Of a stretch of DNA of 64,000 nucleotides, positions 43,301 through 54,591 are shown one piece after another. A model generated the notes under the pieces. It did not search any database, was not told the DNA's origin, and saw only the letters and a list, made by a program, of their open reading frames with translations. Each line of letters begins with the position of its first letter. The stretch's first letter is position 1. Position numbers and translations under genes: made by a program. This stretch comes from Oscillospiraceae bacterium (GTDB taxonomy: Bacteria; Bacillota; Clostridia; Oscillospirales; Ruminococcaceae), in contig WQXO01000002.1 of assembly GCA_009784825.1 (NCBI GenBank), positions 1 to 64,000 of the forward strand, read 5' to 3'.

Positions 43301-44226
43301 TCAGCGGCAACCCACTCAATATTATTAACCCAGCTCTCCCTCGGATAAGCACCCGCAATGGAGCTTCCCGAATAGTTCTGCTCATATAACTTTTCGATAT
43401 ATTCCGAACCGGTGATGGTTTCGATAATCTTATAGCCGTTTTTCCGCCTTTTAATGTTCAAGGGTACAATAACATCCTCATACATTCTGCGGGTAACAGT
43501 CATCCCCTCTTCAAATGAGGATTCTTGCTTTGTATAACCTGCTTCCTCGTTAATCCCCTCAGGGAAGAAGGTGATAATGCGATAGCGTTTCGCCAAGAAA
43601 TCCTCAATATCTTTCTTAGGCAATCCGGTAATCAGTGAAAAATCCTGTATATTCTCGAGGAAATAATAGTCAAAGCGGTAGTTACCGTATTCAGATAACA
43701 GCTCCTTAATCGCCTCTGCACCCATCTTAGCGAAGAAATCGTCCTCATACCGCTCCCGCATATCCATGTATTCTTTTTCAGACAACAGCTGTCCCTTAGT
43801 CAGAACAGTATCACCTTTGTCAATGACTACATATTTCGTGAAATACAAAACCTCCTCAAGACGTTTCGGGGAAATGTCAAGCACCTGCCCGATACGTGAG
43901 GGTGTACCCTTGAAATACCAGATATGCGAAACAGGGGCGGCTAATTCGATATGCCCCATACGCTCACGCCGAACCTTGTTACGTGTTACTTCAACGCCGC
44001 AACGCTCGCAGATTTTCCCCTTAAAGCGAATTCGCTTATACTTACCGCAGTTACATTCCCAGTCCTTCTGCGGCCCGAAAATCCGCTCACAGAATAAACC
44101 GTCACGTTCCGGCTTTTGTGTACGGTAGTTTATTGTTTCCGGGCGTTCGACAACGCCATAACTCCAGTTACGAACCTGCTTAGGTGAAGCCAGTCCGATT
44201 TTCATTGAATTAAATGCAGCAGCCAA
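40360..44226 (-). CDS. rpoC: RNA polymerase beta' subunit
   Basis: A 1288-residue subunit with the N-terminal zinc site ([13 protein letters not shown]), the catalytic [12 protein letters not shown] and the C-terminal zinc site ([13 protein letters not shown]). The start is a TTG at 44226 seven bases from GGAGG; the first ATG (44205) lacks a ribosome site and would lose the N-terminal AAAFNS. Between rpoB and rpoC lies a paired repeat element (44243-44393). Confidence 0.97.
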   Translation of the reverse strand: MAAAFNSMKIGLASPKQVRNWSYGVVERPETINYRTQKPERDGLFCERIFGPQKDWECNCGKYKRIRFKGKICERCGVEVTRNKVRRERMGHIELAAPVSHIWYFKGTPSRIGQVLDISPKRLEEVLYFTKYVVIDKGDTVLTKGQLLSEKEYMDMRERYEDDFFAKMGAEAIKELLSEYGNYRFDYYFLENIQDFSLITGLPKKDIEDFLAKRYRIITFFPEGINEEAGYTKQESSFEEGMTVTRRMYEDVIVPLNIKRRKNGYKIIETITGSEYIEKLYEQNYSGSSIAGAYPRESWVNNIEWVAAELKELLQNTQQGQKRLKLLKRLDVIEAFRKSEACPEWMALDVIPVIPPDIRPMVLLDGGRFATSDLNDLYRRVINRNNRLYKMIELRAPEIIIRNEKRMLQEAVDALIDNGRHGRPVTGPSNRPLKSLSDMLKGKQGRFRQNLLGKRVDYSGRSVIVVGPDLKMDQCGLPKEMAIELFKPFVMKELVKRGLSNNIKSARKLVERAKDEVWDVLEDVIDDHPVLLNRAPTLHRLGIQAFSPVLVEGRALKLHPLVCTAYNADFDGDQMAVHLPLSEEARGEARKLMLAAKNLLKPSDGRPVVVPTQDMVLGSYYLTLAKEGEKGEGKVFRDPMEALMAYHEGDVTLHAAIKVRVSKKVETETLNDTEFKTVTKIVETTPGRIIFNEHIPQDLGFVDRSDPEKALDLEIGFKVGKSQLGQIIDKCIKIHGTETTAKVLDKIKALGFKYSTKAAITVAVCDATIPPAKKEILAGADNKVEEINDYFRNGFISNAERKNAVLDVWNDATTEVSKALTKNLDNYNPIYMMADSGARGSINQIRQLAGMRGLIANTSGETIEIPIRSNYREGLNILEYFISSRGARKGLADTALRTADSGYLTRRLVDVSQEVIIRMDDCGTEDGIEVYEIREGKELIEPLDERLMGRFLVDDLKDAKGKIIVPKTRLINDADAQAIIKAGIETVKIRSVLTCESRYGVCARCYGASLADGKPIKIGEAVGIIAAQSIGEPGTQLTMRTFHTGGIASADDITQGLPRVEELFESRRPKSSAIMSKISGTVSLAEIKKTRHVVITADDGTAENYSAPFGYRLKVEEGDRVEAGDPLTEGSVNPHDVLAVKGEQAVQNYIIAEVQKVYRLQGVDINDKHIEVIVRQMMRKVRIENPGDSYLLPTSAIDKNEIARINAELDRRKVVGEQIEYPTYSPLLLGITKASLATDSFLSAASFQETTRVLTEAAIHGKVDPLLGLKENVIIGKLIPAGTGMTDN

Positions 44227-44242
44227 AATAAAACCTCCGGTT

Positions 44243-44393
44243 TTGACAATTGACAATTAACAATTGACAATTGACAATTTTTGTATTCGCATACGCGAAG
44301 TTTTTAGAATTTACAGCAATGTCTGCTGTAACGCAGTTTTATTTAGTTTCAACAATTGTACATTGTACATTGTCAATTGTCAATTGTTCGTCA
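44243..44393. mobile_element. MITE-like element between rpoB and rpoC
   Basis: Two heptamer arrays in opposite orientation (44243-44279 on plus, 44352-44393 on minus) flank about 72 bases with two short palindromes (TTCGC/GCGAA and ACAGCA/TGCTGT). The outer arrays act as imperfect terminal inverted repeats. No protein is encoded. The right array begins at the rpoB stop codon; the left array ends just before the rpoC ribosome site. Confidence 0.55.
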
Positions 44394-47300
44394 TTCTTCT
44401 TCCTCTTCTTCATCGTCGTACACGTCTTCTTCCTCGTCATCATCATCTTCTTCATCGTCGTCGTCGTCATCGTCGTCGTCTTCTTCGTCATCGGTGAAGA
44501 AATCGCTTCCCTCAATGTCACCGGTTATATAATTGTCTTCCATTTCCGCTTCATCAGCGACATAATCGAAATCGTCAGCGTTGACTATACCCACATCATC
44601 TTCCTCATCAAAGGTCTGCTTAAGGTCAATTTCATTCTCACGTTCATCAAGCACCTTAATATCCAAGCCCAATGACTGCAATTCTTTTATAAGCACCTTA
44701 AAGCTCTCCGGCACACCCGCCTTAGGAACAGGCTCACCTTTTACAATGGCTTCATAGGTTTTTACACGTCCTACTATATCGTCCGACTTAACCGTGAGGA
44801 TTTCCTGCAAGGTATACGCCGCACCATACGCCTCCAACGCCCACACTTCCATTTCACCGAAACGCTGACCGCCGAACTGTGCCTTACCACCCAACGGCTG
44901 CTGTGTTACCAAGGAATACGGGCCTGTCGAACGTGCGTGGATTTTATCATCTACCAAGTGATGCAGTTTCAAATAATACATATACCCGACTGTTACGGGG
45001 CTGTCAAACTTCTCACCGGTACGTCCGTCAATCAGCTCGATTTTCGCATCGGAGGGCAGCTTCGCCTCATCTAAACAATCAAGAATATCCTGCTCAAAAG
45101 CTCCGTCGAATACCGGCGACATAATCTTCCAGCCCAATTCCTTAGCCGCCCAGCCCAAATGCACCTCAAGCACCTGTCCGATATTCATACGTGAGGGAAC
45201 ACCCAACGGGTTGAGAACTATATCAAGGGGAGTACCGTCCGGCATGAAAGGCATGTCCTCCTGAGGGAGAATCCTCGAAACAACACCCTTGTTCCCGTGA
45301 CGGCCTGCCATCTTATCGCCCACACTGACCTTACGTTTTTGTGCAACATAACAGCGAACCACCATATTCACACCGGGAGGAAGCTCCTCACAATTCTGGC
45401 GGTTGAACACCTTAACGTCTACCACTATTCCGGACTCACCATGCGGAACCTTCAGCGAATTATCACGAACCTCTCTCGCTTTTTCACCGAAGATTGCACG
45501 TAACAAGCGTTCCTCTGCGGTAAGCTCGGTTTCACCCTTAGGTGTCACCTTACCCACCATAATATCACCTGAACGCACCTCTGCACCTATGCGGATAATC
45601 CCCCGTTCGTCCAAGTCTTTAAGAGCCTCTTCACCCAAGTTTGGTATATCACGGGTAATTTCCTCAGGTCCTAACTTAGTATCACGGCACTCTAACTCAT
45701 ATTCCTCAATATGAATAGAGGTAAACACATCGTTGTAGACTAACTTTTCATTAATCAGAACAGCGTCCTCGTAGTTATAGCCCTCCCACGTCATAAACCC
45801 GATTAACACGTTTTTACCGAGTGAAATCTCACCGTCGGAGGTAGCAGGCCCGTCCGCAACAACGTCGCCTTGTTTAACACTGTCACCCTTTTTCACAATC
45901 GGCTTCTGGTTGATACAAGTGCCTTGGTTGGAACGCTTGAACTTAATCAGCTCATGCACGTGGTCTCTACCCTCAGTATCGGTAATAATAATCGCATCGG
46001 CAGTCACCGACTTAATAACACCGTCAACTAAAGAAGTAACAATAACTCCCGAATCCATCGCCGCCTTATATTCCATACCCGTACCGATTACGGGGGCTTC
46101 CGTCACCATAAGAGGAACTGCCTGACGCTGCATGTTTGCACCCATTAAAGCACGGTTTGCGTCGTCATTTTCGAGGAAAGGTATCATCGCCGTCGCAACA
46201 GACACCACCATCTTAGGCGATATGTCCATATAATCGACACGCTCACGCTCAACCTCTAAAATCTCGTCCTTATATCTTCCGGTAACTCTTGCTTTAGCGA
46301 AACAGCCTTTTTCGTCAAGAGGCTCGTTCGCCTGTGCAATGGTATACACGTCCTCAACATCAGCGGTCATATAAACCACCTCATCAAGAACAATTCCGGT
46401 TTTCTTATCAACTTTTCTGTACGGGGCTTCGATAAACCCGTACTCGTTAATTTTTGCGAACGACGCTAAATAGGATATTAACCCGATATTCGGTCCTTCC
46501 GGCGTTTCAATCGGACACATTCTGCCATAATGTGAATAATGCACGTCACGCACCTCGAACCCTGCACGCTCACGGGACAAACCGCCCGGCCCCAACGCCG
46601 ACAGTCTACGCTTATGTGTAAGCTCTGCAAGGGGGTTGTTCTGGTCCATAAACTGCGAAAGCGGCGACGACCCGAAGAACTCCTTAATAGCCGCAACAAC
46701 GGGACGAATATTAATCAGCGAGTTAGGCGACACATTTTCCATATCCTGCGACTGCAAGCCCATGCGTTCTTTTATGACACGTTCCATTCTTGCGAAACCG
46801 ATACGGAACTGGTTTTGCAAAAGCTCGCCCACCGAACGAATTCTGCGGTTGCCTAAGTGGTCTATGTCGTCTATGTTACCTACGTTCTCGCATAAGTTCA
46901 CGAAATAGCTGACAGAGGCGAAAATATCGTCCAATGTAACATGGCGGGGGATTAACTTGTCCGCATTAGAAACAAGCCCCTCGATAATTTCCTCATTACT
47001 GTCTGCCGTTTCAAGAATAGTCCTTAAAATCGGGAACGACACTTTTTCGTTAATGCCGTAGTCGAGCGGGTTTATATCGGGCGGTAAATACGGTCTGATG
47101 TCGACTATGCCGTTTCCGACAACCTTAACCGGCTTGCCGTCAACCTCGAGAATAATCTCCATAAGCCCGTTCTGCTCGATTTCCTGTGCTTTTTCAAGGG
47201 TAATAATCTTGCCGGCTTCGAGCAAAAGCTCGCCCGTCATAGGAACAACAATAGTTTCAGCGGCTTTATGCCCGACAATTCGGGAAGCCACGCCTAATTT

Positions 47301-48137
47301 TTTATTATATTTATACCGCCCGAAGCGTGACAGGTCATACCTCTTAGCGTCAAAGAACAGGGTATCAAGGTGATTTTGTGCCGATTCCACGGTAGGCGGC
47401 TCACCCGGTCTGAGTTTTTTATACACCTCGAGTAACGCTTCTTCGGTATTCTTTGTAGTATCCTTTTGAGCAATAGTTTGCAAAAGCCGCTCATCCTCAC
47501 CGAAATAATCGATTATATCATCATCAGTACCCTTACCTAATGCACGGATTAAGGCAGTAGCAGGGATTTTCCTGTTCTTGTCAATCCTAACATAGAAAAC
47601 GTCATTCGAGTCCATCTCATATTCAAGCCACGCACCCCTGTTAGGGATTACCGTTGCTTTAAACAGCTTTTTACCTGTTTTATCATAATCGAACCCGTAA
47701 TACACTCCCGGTGAACGCACCAACTGCGAAACGATAACACGTTCCGCACCGTTAATCACAAACGTCCCCGAGTCGGTCATTAGGGGGAAATCCCCCATGA
47801 ATATCTCATTTTCAACGACCTCGCCGGTTTCCTCATTGCGAAGATGCACCATAACCTTAAGCGGAGCGGCATACGTAACGTCACGCTCTTTACATTCAGC
47901 TATAGTGTATTTTGGTTTGTCGTCAAGCCGGTATTTAATAAATCTGAGGGACAGCTTGCCGTTAGAATCGCATATAGGCGAGACATCTGCAAAAACTTCC
48001 TTAATCCCCTCTTCAAGAAACCAGCGGTAAGAATTTTTTTGAACCTCGATTAAATTCGGTACCTCAAGCACCTCATTAATCCTTGAAAAGCTCATTCTCG
48101 TGGTTCTCCCAAGTTTAACCGGTTTAACATTAACCAT
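44391..48137 (-). CDS. rpoB: RNA polymerase beta subunit
   Basis: A 1248-residue subunit. The rifampicin pocket is wild type ([32 protein letters not shown]). The conserved core ends with [19 protein letters not shown], after which comes a tail of about 80 residues; its last 40 are nearly all Asp and Glu. Start at 48137 ([10 protein letters not shown]) has GGAGG ten bases upstream. The stop TGA is the first triplet of a repeat element. Confidence 0.97.
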   Translation of the reverse strand: MVNVKPVKLGRTTRMSFSRINEVLEVPNLIEVQKNSYRWFLEEGIKEVFADVSPICDSNGKLSLRFIKYRLDDKPKYTIAECKERDVTYAAPLKVMVHLRNEETGEVVENEIFMGDFPLMTDSGTFVINGAERVIVSQLVRSPGVYYGFDYDKTGKKLFKATVIPNRGAWLEYEMDSNDVFYVRIDKNRKIPATALIRALGKGTDDDIIDYFGEDERLLQTIAQKDTTKNTEEALLEVYKKLRPGEPPTVESAQNHLDTLFFDAKRYDLSRFGRYKYNKKLGVASRIVGHKAAETIVVPMTGELLLEAGKIITLEKAQEIEQNGLMEIILEVDGKPVKVVGNGIVDIRPYLPPDINPLDYGINEKVSFPILRTILETADSNEEIIEGLVSNADKLIPRHVTLDDIFASVSYFVNLCENVGNIDDIDHLGNRRIRSVGELLQNQFRIGFARMERVIKERMGLQSQDMENVSPNSLINIRPVVAAIKEFFGSSPLSQFMDQNNPLAELTHKRRLSALGPGGLSRERAGFEVRDVHYSHYGRMCPIETPEGPNIGLISYLASFAKINEYGFIEAPYRKVDKKTGIVLDEVVYMTADVEDVYTIAQANEPLDEKGCFAKARVTGRYKDEILEVERERVDYMDISPKMVVSVATAMIPFLENDDANRALMGANMQRQAVPLMVTEAPVIGTGMEYKAAMDSGVIVTSLVDGVIKSVTADAIIITDTEGRDHVHELIKFKRSNQGTCINQKPIVKKGDSVKQGDVVADGPATSDGEISLGKNVLIGFMTWEGYNYEDAVLINEKLVYNDVFTSIHIEEYELECRDTKLGPEEITRDIPNLGEEALKDLDERGIIRIGAEVRSGDIMVGKVTPKGETELTAEERLLRAIFGEKAREVRDNSLKVPHGESGIVVDVKVFNRQNCEELPPGVNMVVRCYVAQKRKVSVGDKMAGRHGNKGVVSRILPQEDMPFMPDGTPLDIVLNPLGVPSRMNIGQVLEVHLGWAAKELGWKIMSPVFDGAFEQDILDCLDEAKLPSDAKIELIDGRTGEKFDSPVTVGYMYYLKLHHLVDDKIHARSTGPYSLVTQQPLGGKAQFGGQRFGEMEVWALEAYGAAYTLQEILTVKSDDIVGRVKTYEAIVKGEPVPKAGVPESFKVLIKELQSLGLDIKVLDERENEIDLKQTFDEEDDVGIVNADDFDYVADEAEMEDNYITGDIEGSDFFTDDEEDDDDDDDDDEEDDDDEEEDVYDDEEEEEE

Positions 48138-48223
48138 AAGGTTCTTTCCTCCAAAATTTTCACTTCGGTTATAAGACACAATTAAATAAGGACATAGCTA
48201 TCCCATTAGTGATACAGTGTTTT

Positions 48224-48253
48224 ATTATATACGCATTAGAAAAATTTGTCAAG
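48224..48253 (-). promoter_or_regulatory. Sigma-A promoter of rpoBC
   Basis: TTGACA (48253-48248), 18-base spacer, TATAAT (48229-48224). Leader about 80 bases; no L10-type leader or L7/L12 genes upstream within the window. Confidence 0.85.
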
Positions 48254-48290
48254 TGTTTTTTGAATATTTTTAAAATAATTTTAAATTAAG

Positions 48291-48317
48291 TGTGGGGCGG
48301 TGTCCAAACCGCCCCGA
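48291..48317. repeat. GC-rich palindromic element, intergenic
   Basis: Stem GGGGCGGT/ACCGCCCC with loop GTCCAA (48295-48316), between the ATPase stop and the rpoB promoter. Same shape as the coding copies, without their exact head. Could also act as a 3' end hairpin of the ATPase transcript, though there is no T-run. Confidence 0.6.
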
Positions 48318-48338
48318 AATATATCAAAAAACCAAGTT

Positions 48339-50669
48339 TTATTTCATAAAAAAGAGTTTTCCGACCCCTTTTATCACCGGCAGACCTCCCGCAAATGCCA
48401 AAACCAAAAGTATAGTCGTCGCCTCCAACGGAACAGTCTGCAGCACGGGTGAGGGGAATTTGCTTAACATCGCTATGAATATAATCACAGCCGAAGTCAG
48501 CGAAGCCAATACCAAATGCGGATTATTCCGATACCGTGCGTTGAATATCCCCTTAGCACCGTCCTTACACTCGAAAACGAAGATTAACTGCGACAGCCCT
48601 AATGTCGCCATAGCCGCCGTTCTCGCCTCAGGAACGCCGTGCGACCCTAATACTAACCAAAATACGCATAACGTACACGCCCCGATTGCCAACCCCCGTG
48701 CGATTATGTTTTTCAGCATTCCCCCTGCGAATATGCTTTCCCCGCTCTTCCTTGGAGGGGCGTCCATTATATCATCGGTAGGCGGCTCCATACTCAGTGC
48801 AACTGCGGGCAGTCCGTCAGTCACAAGGTTTATCAAAAGTATCTGAATGGGGATAAGCACCACAGGCAACCCCATAAGCATTGCGAACAGCATAGTCAAA
48901 ACTTCCCCGATATTGCTCGAAAGCATATACCTCATGGACTTTCTGATGTTGTTATAAATCGTTCTCCCCTGCTCAACAGCATTAACCAATGTCGCAAAAT
49001 TATCGTCCAACAGAACCATCTCGGCGGCTTCCTTAGTCACATCAGTCCCTTGAATCCCCATTGCCACACCGATTGCCGCTTCCTTAACAGCGGGAGCGTC
49101 GTTGACCCCGTCGCCCGTCATCGCAACAATATTACCCTCACTTTTTAACCTTCTCACCATTTCTAATTTATCACCGGGGGTCATTCGGGCATGAACCTCA
49201 TCAATCCCCGCTTGCCGTGCAATTTCCTCTGCTGTATTCTTATGGTCACCCGTTAGCATGATTACACGAATCCCCGCCCGCTTGCACTTTTTAACCGCCG
49301 CTTTAATTTCCGGGCGAAGCGGGTCTGAAAGCCCCATAATCCCGAGGAACTCCCTATCCTTCGCAAAACCCAAGCACCGCAAGCCTTTCCCGGTCATCTC
49401 GTCATGCACCTTACGAATCCTCGACTTATGCACAGTATCACATTTCGACAGAATTACTTCAAGAGAACCCTTAAGCCAATTAACGTCATTTACAGTCACC
49501 TGCATGAACTGGGTTGAGCTGTCGAAAGGAATTTCATCGCTCCGAACATGGTTGTTCACATTTACGCCCGCTATGTCCGCATATTCCATTAACGCAATTT
49601 CTGTCGGGTCGCCTATGTATTTCCCGTCCGGCTGACGTATCGCATTATTACATAACGCCGCACACTTATGTAATTCATTAATTGTACATTGTGAATTGTC
49701 AATTGTGAATTGTTCCGTCACCGTCATCTTATTTTTGGTAAGCGTCCCTGTCTTATCGGTGCAGATTACATTGGCACAGCCAAGCGTTTCCACCGAATGA
49801 AGCTTGTTCACCAAGGCACGCTGTTTATAAATCCTGCGGACCGCCAACGCAAGCGAAATTGTCACAACGGCGGGCAGCCCCTCCGGAATTGCTGCAACCG
49901 CAAGGGATATTCCGGTCAATAGCATATCGAAAACGCCGTAACCTCGCACCACACCGAGAACGCTCACTGCCAAGCATACCGCAAGGCATATAACACCTAT
50001 GATTTTCCCTAATTCACCGAGTCGTTTCTGTAACGGCGTTCTCTCCTGTTCAATATCGCTGAGCATATCGGAAATCTTCCCCATTTCGGTAGCCGTCCCG
50101 GTTTCCACTACTTCGGCAACCCCATGCCCCTTAGTGACTACAGTTCCCATAAAAACGATGTTTTCCGTAGGGGCGAACTGCGTTCGCCCGCTATTCTTTG
50201 AAACGGGGAGCGATTCACCGGTTAATAACGACTCGTCTACCTCTAACGCCATCGAGCTTAATAATTTACAGTCGGCAGGGATTTTACAGCCCGCCTCAAG
50301 ATGAACCACATCACCCCGAACAAGCTGCTCGGCAGGTAAGGCGGTTAATTTCCCGTCACGGAACACATTCGCATTAGGGGCAGACAGCTTTTTAAGTGAT
50401 TCTAATGTTTTCTCCGCACGAAACTCTTGGAAGAAACCGAGCAGTGCATTAAGAACCACCACGACTATAATCGCCGCCGCATCGAGGAACTCCCCCATCA
50501 CAACAGAAACAAGCGTGGCAATCATAAGAATTATCACCATAGCGTCCTTGAACTGCCCTGCAAAAATTCCGGCAGGGTTAATTCTTTTCTTTTTAGCTAA
50601 AGTGTTCTCCCCCTGCTCCAAAAGCCGTTTTTGTGCTTCAGAGCTTGTCAATCCAAATAAATGCTTCAT
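48339..50669 (-). CDS. P-type ATPase, calcium-transporting type (PMCA/SERCA-like)
   Basis: A 776-residue ion pump. Motifs are TGES (LLTGESLPVSK), the phosphorylation site DKTGTLTKN, the hinge TGDGVNDAPA and a C-terminal transport domain with six helices; PEGLPAVVTISLA in helix 4 suits Ca2+. It is shorter than the usual 870 residues. It contains two repeat insertions in frame: SGRTQFAPTE (palindrome, 50167) and EQFTIDNSQCTIN (heptamer array, 49681-49720), both near catalytic domains but in loops. Ribosome site GAGGGGGG. Confidence 0.92.
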   Translation of the reverse strand: MKHLFGLTSSEAQKRLLEQGENTLAKKKRINPAGIFAGQFKDAMVIILMIATLVSVVMGEFLDAAAIIVVVVLNALLGFFQEFRAEKTLESLKKLSAPNANVFRDGKLTALPAEQLVRGDVVHLEAGCKIPADCKLLSSMALEVDESLLTGESLPVSKNSGRTQFAPTENIVFMGTVVTKGHGVAEVVETGTATEMGKISDMLSDIEQERTPLQKRLGELGKIIGVICLAVCLAVSVLGVVRGYGVFDMLLTGISLAVAAIPEGLPAVVTISLALAVRRIYKQRALVNKLHSVETLGCANVICTDKTGTLTKNKMTVTEQFTIDNSQCTINELHKCAALCNNAIRQPDGKYIGDPTEIALMEYADIAGVNVNNHVRSDEIPFDSSTQFMQVTVNDVNWLKGSLEVILSKCDTVHKSRIRKVHDEMTGKGLRCLGFAKDREFLGIMGLSDPLRPEIKAAVKKCKRAGIRVIMLTGDHKNTAEEIARQAGIDEVHARMTPGDKLEMVRRLKSEGNIVAMTGDGVNDAPAVKEAAIGVAMGIQGTDVTKEAAEMVLLDDNFATLVNAVEQGRTIYNNIRKSMRYMLSSNIGEVLTMLFAMLMGLPVVLIPIQILLINLVTDGLPAVALSMEPPTDDIMDAPPRKSGESIFAGGMLKNIIARGLAIGACTLCVFWLVLGSHGVPEARTAAMATLGLSQLIFVFECKDGAKGIFNARYRNNPHLVLASLTSAVIIFIAMLSKFPSPVLQTVPLEATTILLVLAFAGGLPVIKGVGKLFFMK
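49681..49720 (-). repeat. TTGACAA heptamer element inside the P-type ATPase gene
   Basis: Minus strand: TGACGGAACAATTCACAATTG and further units. In frame with the gene, coding for EQFTIDNSQCTIN just after DKTGTLTKNKMTV. Confidence 0.85.
50167..50190. repeat. GC-rich palindromic element inside the P-type ATPase gene
   Basis: Head GTAGGGG (50168-50174), stem GGGCGAAC/GTTCGCCC (50171-50178, 50182-50189). In frame, read as SGRTQFAPTE. Confidence 0.88.
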
Positions 50670-50727
50670 ATATTGTACCCCCCTCGTCCTTACAATATAT
50701 GAAGCTGTTTGTCCCTTTTATGACTGT

Positions 50728-51294
50728 TTATTTATTCGCTTTTAACACTTCTTTAAGCTCAATAACCCATGCCGGTTTATAATCGCCCTTTAACAGCAAA
50801 ACGCCATTCTTAAACTCGCCGACCTCCGAAAATCCGTTCTCGTTGTCATAGAAACACACCTCGTCGCAATAAGGCAGAATTTTCGCTAATGATAAAAACC
50901 GATTTTCATATCGATTTTTCACCGTTTCGTCGTCAATATTATGCCCGCCCTTTTCCACACGATTAATAATACGTTTTATGCTTTCCTCACACGAGTTCAG
51001 ACCAATATAAAACAGCCGAATGAAATAACCGTTCTCCTTAGCGGTAATAACACTTCTAAGAGTTTTCGACCCGGAAAGTGTCGTTTCCTGTGTGAACGAC
51101 ACTCCCCTTGCCAAATACTCATCGATTTTATTAACGGCAATTCTGCCTGCCTCAATCGGACTTAAACCGCTCTCTGCCCCGATTTTATCAACATCGATTA
51201 TAAACCCCAAGTCACTTCTCTCGGATTTCAACACCCCTGAAAGGCTCGATTTCCCCGTCCCGTTTACTCCCGAAATAATTGTGTATATTTTCAA
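50728..51294 (-). CDS. Zeta-toxin-like P-loop kinase
   Basis: A 188-residue protein with Walker A SGVNGTGKSS, a FIIDVDKIG acidic motif and TQETTLSG, as in zeta toxin/UDP-GlcNAc kinase relatives (AAA_33 group). It starts at a TTG (51294) six bases from GGAGGG, three bases after the stop of the GH94 gene. No epsilon-type antitoxin is next to it, so it is more likely a metabolic kinase of sugars or nucleotides than a toxin. The link with cellobiose phosphorylase suggests a sugar substrate (inference). Confidence 0.65.
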   Translation of the reverse strand: MKIYTIISGVNGTGKSSLSGVLKSERSDLGFIIDVDKIGAESGLSPIEAGRIAVNKIDEYLARGVSFTQETTLSGSKTLRSVITAKENGYFIRLFYIGLNSCEESIKRIINRVEKGGHNIDDETVKNRYENRFLSLAKILPYCDEVCFYDNENGFSEVGEFKNGVLLLKGDYKPAWVIELKEVLKANK

Positions 51295-51297
51295 TTA

Positions 51298-53745
51298 CTA
51301 CCCTCCCAGCACTATCTCCACATTAACCGTTTCACCCGCCTCAGCAACGGGTAACTTCACGGGACTGCCCTTGCATACATGATTAGGGTTCTTCACAGAA
51401 ATGTTATAAGTCGCTCCCCTGAACAGCCTTGTAATGTTGAACCCGTCCCACTCTGCGGGAATACACGGGTCAATCACCAGCCCGTCATACTCCGGCTTAA
51501 CTCCGAGAATATACTGTGACACAGCCACAAAGTTCCACGAAGCCGTACCCGTCAGCCATGAATTCTTCGCCTCACCGTGACGGGACGCATCCTTACCCGC
51601 AATCATCTGTGCATACACATACGGCTCGGTGCGGTGCAAGTGGCTCATCTCCTCACGATAGGCGGGTGCAATCTTAGAATAATACTCGAACGCCTTCTCA
51701 CCCCTGCCGATTGCCGCCTCCGCACAAATTATCCACGCATTATTATGGCAGAAGATTCCCGCATTTTCCTTATACCCCGGCGGATATGTAGAAATCTCGC
51801 CATACTCAATGTAATACTTGGTATACGCAGGATTGTTCAGCACAAGCCCGTGGTCGGTATTAAGATACTTGTCAACACTGTCCATAGTTTTGACTGCCGC
51901 CTCTTCACCGCCCACACCTGCAAGAACAGCGAACCCCTGCGGTTCAATGAAAATTTTGCTCTCCTCACATTCACTTGAACCCAACTTCTTCCCGAAATCG
52001 TCATAAGCCCGTAAGAACCACTCACCGTCCCACCCGTGCTTCATAATGATTTCACGCATTTTATTAATTTCAGAATCAGCCCGAGCCGCCTCCGCCTCGT
52101 CACCCTTAATACGGCACATAGCAGCGTATTCCGGTCCGATAAACGCAAACATACACGCAATCATAACAGACTCAGCCACCTTGCCGTCCTTAGACGTAGT
52201 CGTCTGGAACGACTGACCCGGCTCATTAGAAAAGCAGTTCAAATTCAAACAATCGTTCCAGTCAGCACGCCCGATAAGCGGCAAGCCGTGAGGCCCGATT
52301 TTATTAACAACATGGTTGAACGCCCGCTTCATATGGTCAAGCATGGTGTCAGCTAACTCGTCCTTGTTTTCATAAGGAACCTGCTCGTCCAATATCCCGA
52401 AATCGCCCGTCTCCTTCATATAAGCGGCGACGCTCAGAATCATCCACAGCGGGTCATCGTTGAAGTTGCTGCCCAACTCATGATTACCCATTTTGGTAAG
52501 CGGCTGATACTGGTGATACGCTCCGCCGTCCTCCATCATAGTAGCGGCAAGGTCAATTAAGCGTTCCCTTGCACGTGACGGAATCTGGTGAACGAACCCG
52601 AGAATATCTTGGTTAGAATCACGGAAACCCATTCCCCTGCCAATCCCCGACTCAAAATAAGAAGCCGAGCGTGACATATTAAACGTCACCATACATTGAT
52701 ACTGGTTCCAGACATTTACCATGCGGTTAAGCTTGTCATCGGGGGCATTAACGCTGTACATGCCTAATAATGCGTTCCAGTGGGCTTTCAGCTCCTCAAA
52801 TAACTTATCCGCTTTTTCACTTGTATCACATTTAGAAAGCATTTCATACGCTTTTGTTTTATTAATGATGTTCTTTTTAGAATTGCCGGAGGTAATTACC
52901 TTATCATCATCGGTAAGAGGTTGGGCGAACTTTTCGTCCTGTGCATTTTCTACATAACCCAAAACGAACACAAAGTCCTTGCTTTCACCCGGCTCAAGTG
53001 CCACTTCTACAGAATGTGACGCAATCGGTGACCACCCGTCAGCGATTGAATTGTTCGACTTGCCTTTTTTAACCGCCTGTGCCTCGCCAAATCCATTGTA
53101 TAACCCAAGAAAACTCTCCCTGTCGGTATCGAACCCCGACAACTTCGCATTCACCGAATAAAACGCAAAGTGATTGCGGCGTTCCTTATACTCGGTCTTA
53201 TGATAAATAGTAGACCCCTCTATTTCAACCTCACCGGTGTTGAAGTTCCTCTGGAAGTTGGTCATATCCTCCTGAGCGTCCCACAAGCACCACTCCAAAA
53301 AGCTGAACAGCTTCACACTTTTAAACTCTTTTGTATTATTGGTAACTGTCACTTTTTGGATTTCCCCTGTAAAATCCTGCGGCACAAAGAACTTAACCTC
53401 GGTTTCAATCCCGCCCAAGCTCCCTTTAATAATGGTATAACCCAGTCCGTGACGGCATTCATAGCTTTCCAAATCCGCTTTAACAGGCGACCACCCCGGA
53501 CTCCATATGCTCCCGTTATCATTAATATAGAAATACCTGCCCCCCATATCAATGGGGACATTGTTATAGCGATAGCGTGTTATTCGGCGAAGGCGTGCGT
53601 CCTTATAAAAGCAATACCCTCCCGCCGTATTCGAGATTAACGAGAAGAACCCCTGCGTCCCGAGATAGTTAATCCACGGATAAGGGGTTTGAGGCGATGT
53701 AATAACATATTCCTTGTTGGTGTCGTCGAAATAGCCGAACTTCAT
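51298..53745 (-). CDS. Cellobiose phosphorylase (GH94)
   Basis: An 815-residue enzyme that splits cellobiose with phosphate into glucose 1-phosphate and glucose in the cytoplasm. Length matches known cellobiose phosphorylases (about 811). The catalytic Asp is in [20 protein letters not shown] forms part of the substrate site. No signal peptide. The start at 53745 has GGAGG seven bases upstream; an earlier ATG lies in the promoter. Cellobiose import would rely on an ABC system energised by an MsmX-type ATPase such as that at 57162. Confidence 0.93.
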   Translation of the reverse strand: MKFGYFDDTNKEYVITSPQTPYPWINYLGTQGFFSLISNTAGGYCFYKDARLRRITRYRYNNVPIDMGGRYFYINDNGSIWSPGWSPVKADLESYECRHGLGYTIIKGSLGGIETEVKFFVPQDFTGEIQKVTVTNNTKEFKSVKLFSFLEWCLWDAQEDMTNFQRNFNTGEVEIEGSTIYHKTEYKERRNHFAFYSVNAKLSGFDTDRESFLGLYNGFGEAQAVKKGKSNNSIADGWSPIASHSVEVALEPGESKDFVFVLGYVENAQDEKFAQPLTDDDKVITSGNSKKNIINKTKAYEMLSKCDTSEKADKLFEELKAHWNALLGMYSVNAPDDKLNRMVNVWNQYQCMVTFNMSRSASYFESGIGRGMGFRDSNQDILGFVHQIPSRARERLIDLAATMMEDGGAYHQYQPLTKMGNHELGSNFNDDPLWMILSVAAYMKETGDFGILDEQVPYENKDELADTMLDHMKRAFNHVVNKIGPHGLPLIGRADWNDCLNLNCFSNEPGQSFQTTTSKDGKVAESVMIACMFAFIGPEYAAMCRIKGDEAEAARADSEINKMREIIMKHGWDGEWFLRAYDDFGKKLGSSECEESKIFIEPQGFAVLAGVGGEEAAVKTMDSVDKYLNTDHGLVLNNPAYTKYYIEYGEISTYPPGYKENAGIFCHNNAWIICAEAAIGRGEKAFEYYSKIAPAYREEMSHLHRTEPYVYAQMIAGKDASRHGEAKNSWLTGTASWNFVAVSQYILGVKPEYDGLVIDPCIPAEWDGFNITRLFRGATYNISVKNPNHVCKGSPVKLPVAEAGETVNVEIVLGG

Positions 53746-53776
53746 GTTTATACCTCCGAAATTTTTAGTTACAATC

Positions 53777-53805
53777 ATTATAATACATAAATCATAATAA
53801 AGCAA
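53777..53805 (-). promoter_or_regulatory. Sigma-A promoter of the GH94 gene
   Basis: TTGCTT (53805-53800), 17-base spacer, TATAAT (53782-53777). Confidence 0.75.
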
Positions 53806-53938
53806 GAATTTTTCAAAAATTTTACAAATGGGTTAAAAAAATACCCCGACCAAATGTTTAAAGACAACGGTCTGCCTTATACCCATGTCGATTTCGGATT
53901 TGCCCCGATAAACTAACATAATTACAGGAGCTAATGAT

Positions 53939-54571
53939 ATGGCACATGATGTTTTTATCAGTCATTCTTCAAAGGACAAAACTGCGGCAGATGCAATATG
54001 CCACGCATTAGAAAGCAGCGGCGTTAAGTGCTGGATTGCCCCGAGGGACGTTAGGGCAGGCGAAGAATATGCCGGCGAGCTTACAATTGCAATCAAGAAT
54101 TGCAGAATATTCTTATTAATTTTTTCAAAGGAATCCAATGTTTCAAAACCCGTGTCAAAAGAAATTGAAACAGCATTCCGATACGAGAAAACGGTCATTC
54201 CCTTTCGTATAGAAGACGTTGAAATGCGTGACGCTCTTGAATACTACCTGTCAAATCTCCATTGGTTAGAAGCCTATCCCGACGATAAGGAGTTTGATTC
54301 CCTTGTCAAAGCGGTGAAAAACGCATTAGGCATAACCGACCAAGCACCGGTAGCAGTACCCGCACCCACACCCGTACCAAAACATGAATATTGTGAAAAC
54401 TGCGGAACAGCCTACAACCCCGATAATGTTACATTTTGTTTGGAATGCGGTGCAAAACTGACAGAAGACGCACACCCGCCCATACCAATTGTGGAATACT
54501 GTGAAAACTGCGGAACACCTCACAACCCTGCTAAAGATGTGTTTTGCCTTGAATGTGGAGCAAAACTATAA
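53939..54571 (+). CDS. TIR-domain protein with two C-terminal zinc ribbons
   Basis: A 210-residue protein. Residues 1-130 are a TIR domain (HDVFISHSSKDKTAAD; WIAPRDVRAGEEY; IFLLIFSKESNVSKPVSKE, where the Glu of SKEIE falls at the position of the NADase catalytic Glu). A Pro-rich linker leads to two zinc ribbons of nearly identical sequence (YCENCG...FCLECGAKL, about 150-175 and 187-210). TIR domains in bacteria often cleave NAD in phage defence. No partner sensor is encoded next to it, so the ribbons may be the sensor. Ribosome site AGGAG; terminator follows. Confidence 0.85.
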   Translation: MAHDVFISHSSKDKTAADAICHALESSGVKCWIAPRDVRAGEEYAGELTIAIKNCRIFLLIFSKESNVSKPVSKEIETAFRYEKTVIPFRIEDVEMRDALEYYLSNLHWLEAYPDDKEFDSLVKAVKNALGITDQAPVAVPAPTPVPKHEYCENCGTAYNPDNVTFCLECGAKLTEDAHPPIPIVEYCENCGTPHNPAKDVFCLECGAKL

Positions 54572-54591
54572 AAAAACAGGCTAATTCTATA

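Noticed and set aside
48291-48317. Intergenic GC palindrome as a standard terminator
   Set aside because: There is no T-run on either strand; its sequence fits the palindromic repeat family better.
50728-51294. Zeta-like kinase as a toxin of a type II system
   Set aside because: No antitoxin gene is adjacent; it is coupled to cellobiose phosphorylase instead.
53854-53916. A 20-codon frame (MFKDNGLPYTHVDFGFAPIN) between the GH94 and TIR genes
   Set aside because: It is protein-like and open further upstream, but there is no ribosome site and no complete domain; possibly a gene remnant, not enough to call.
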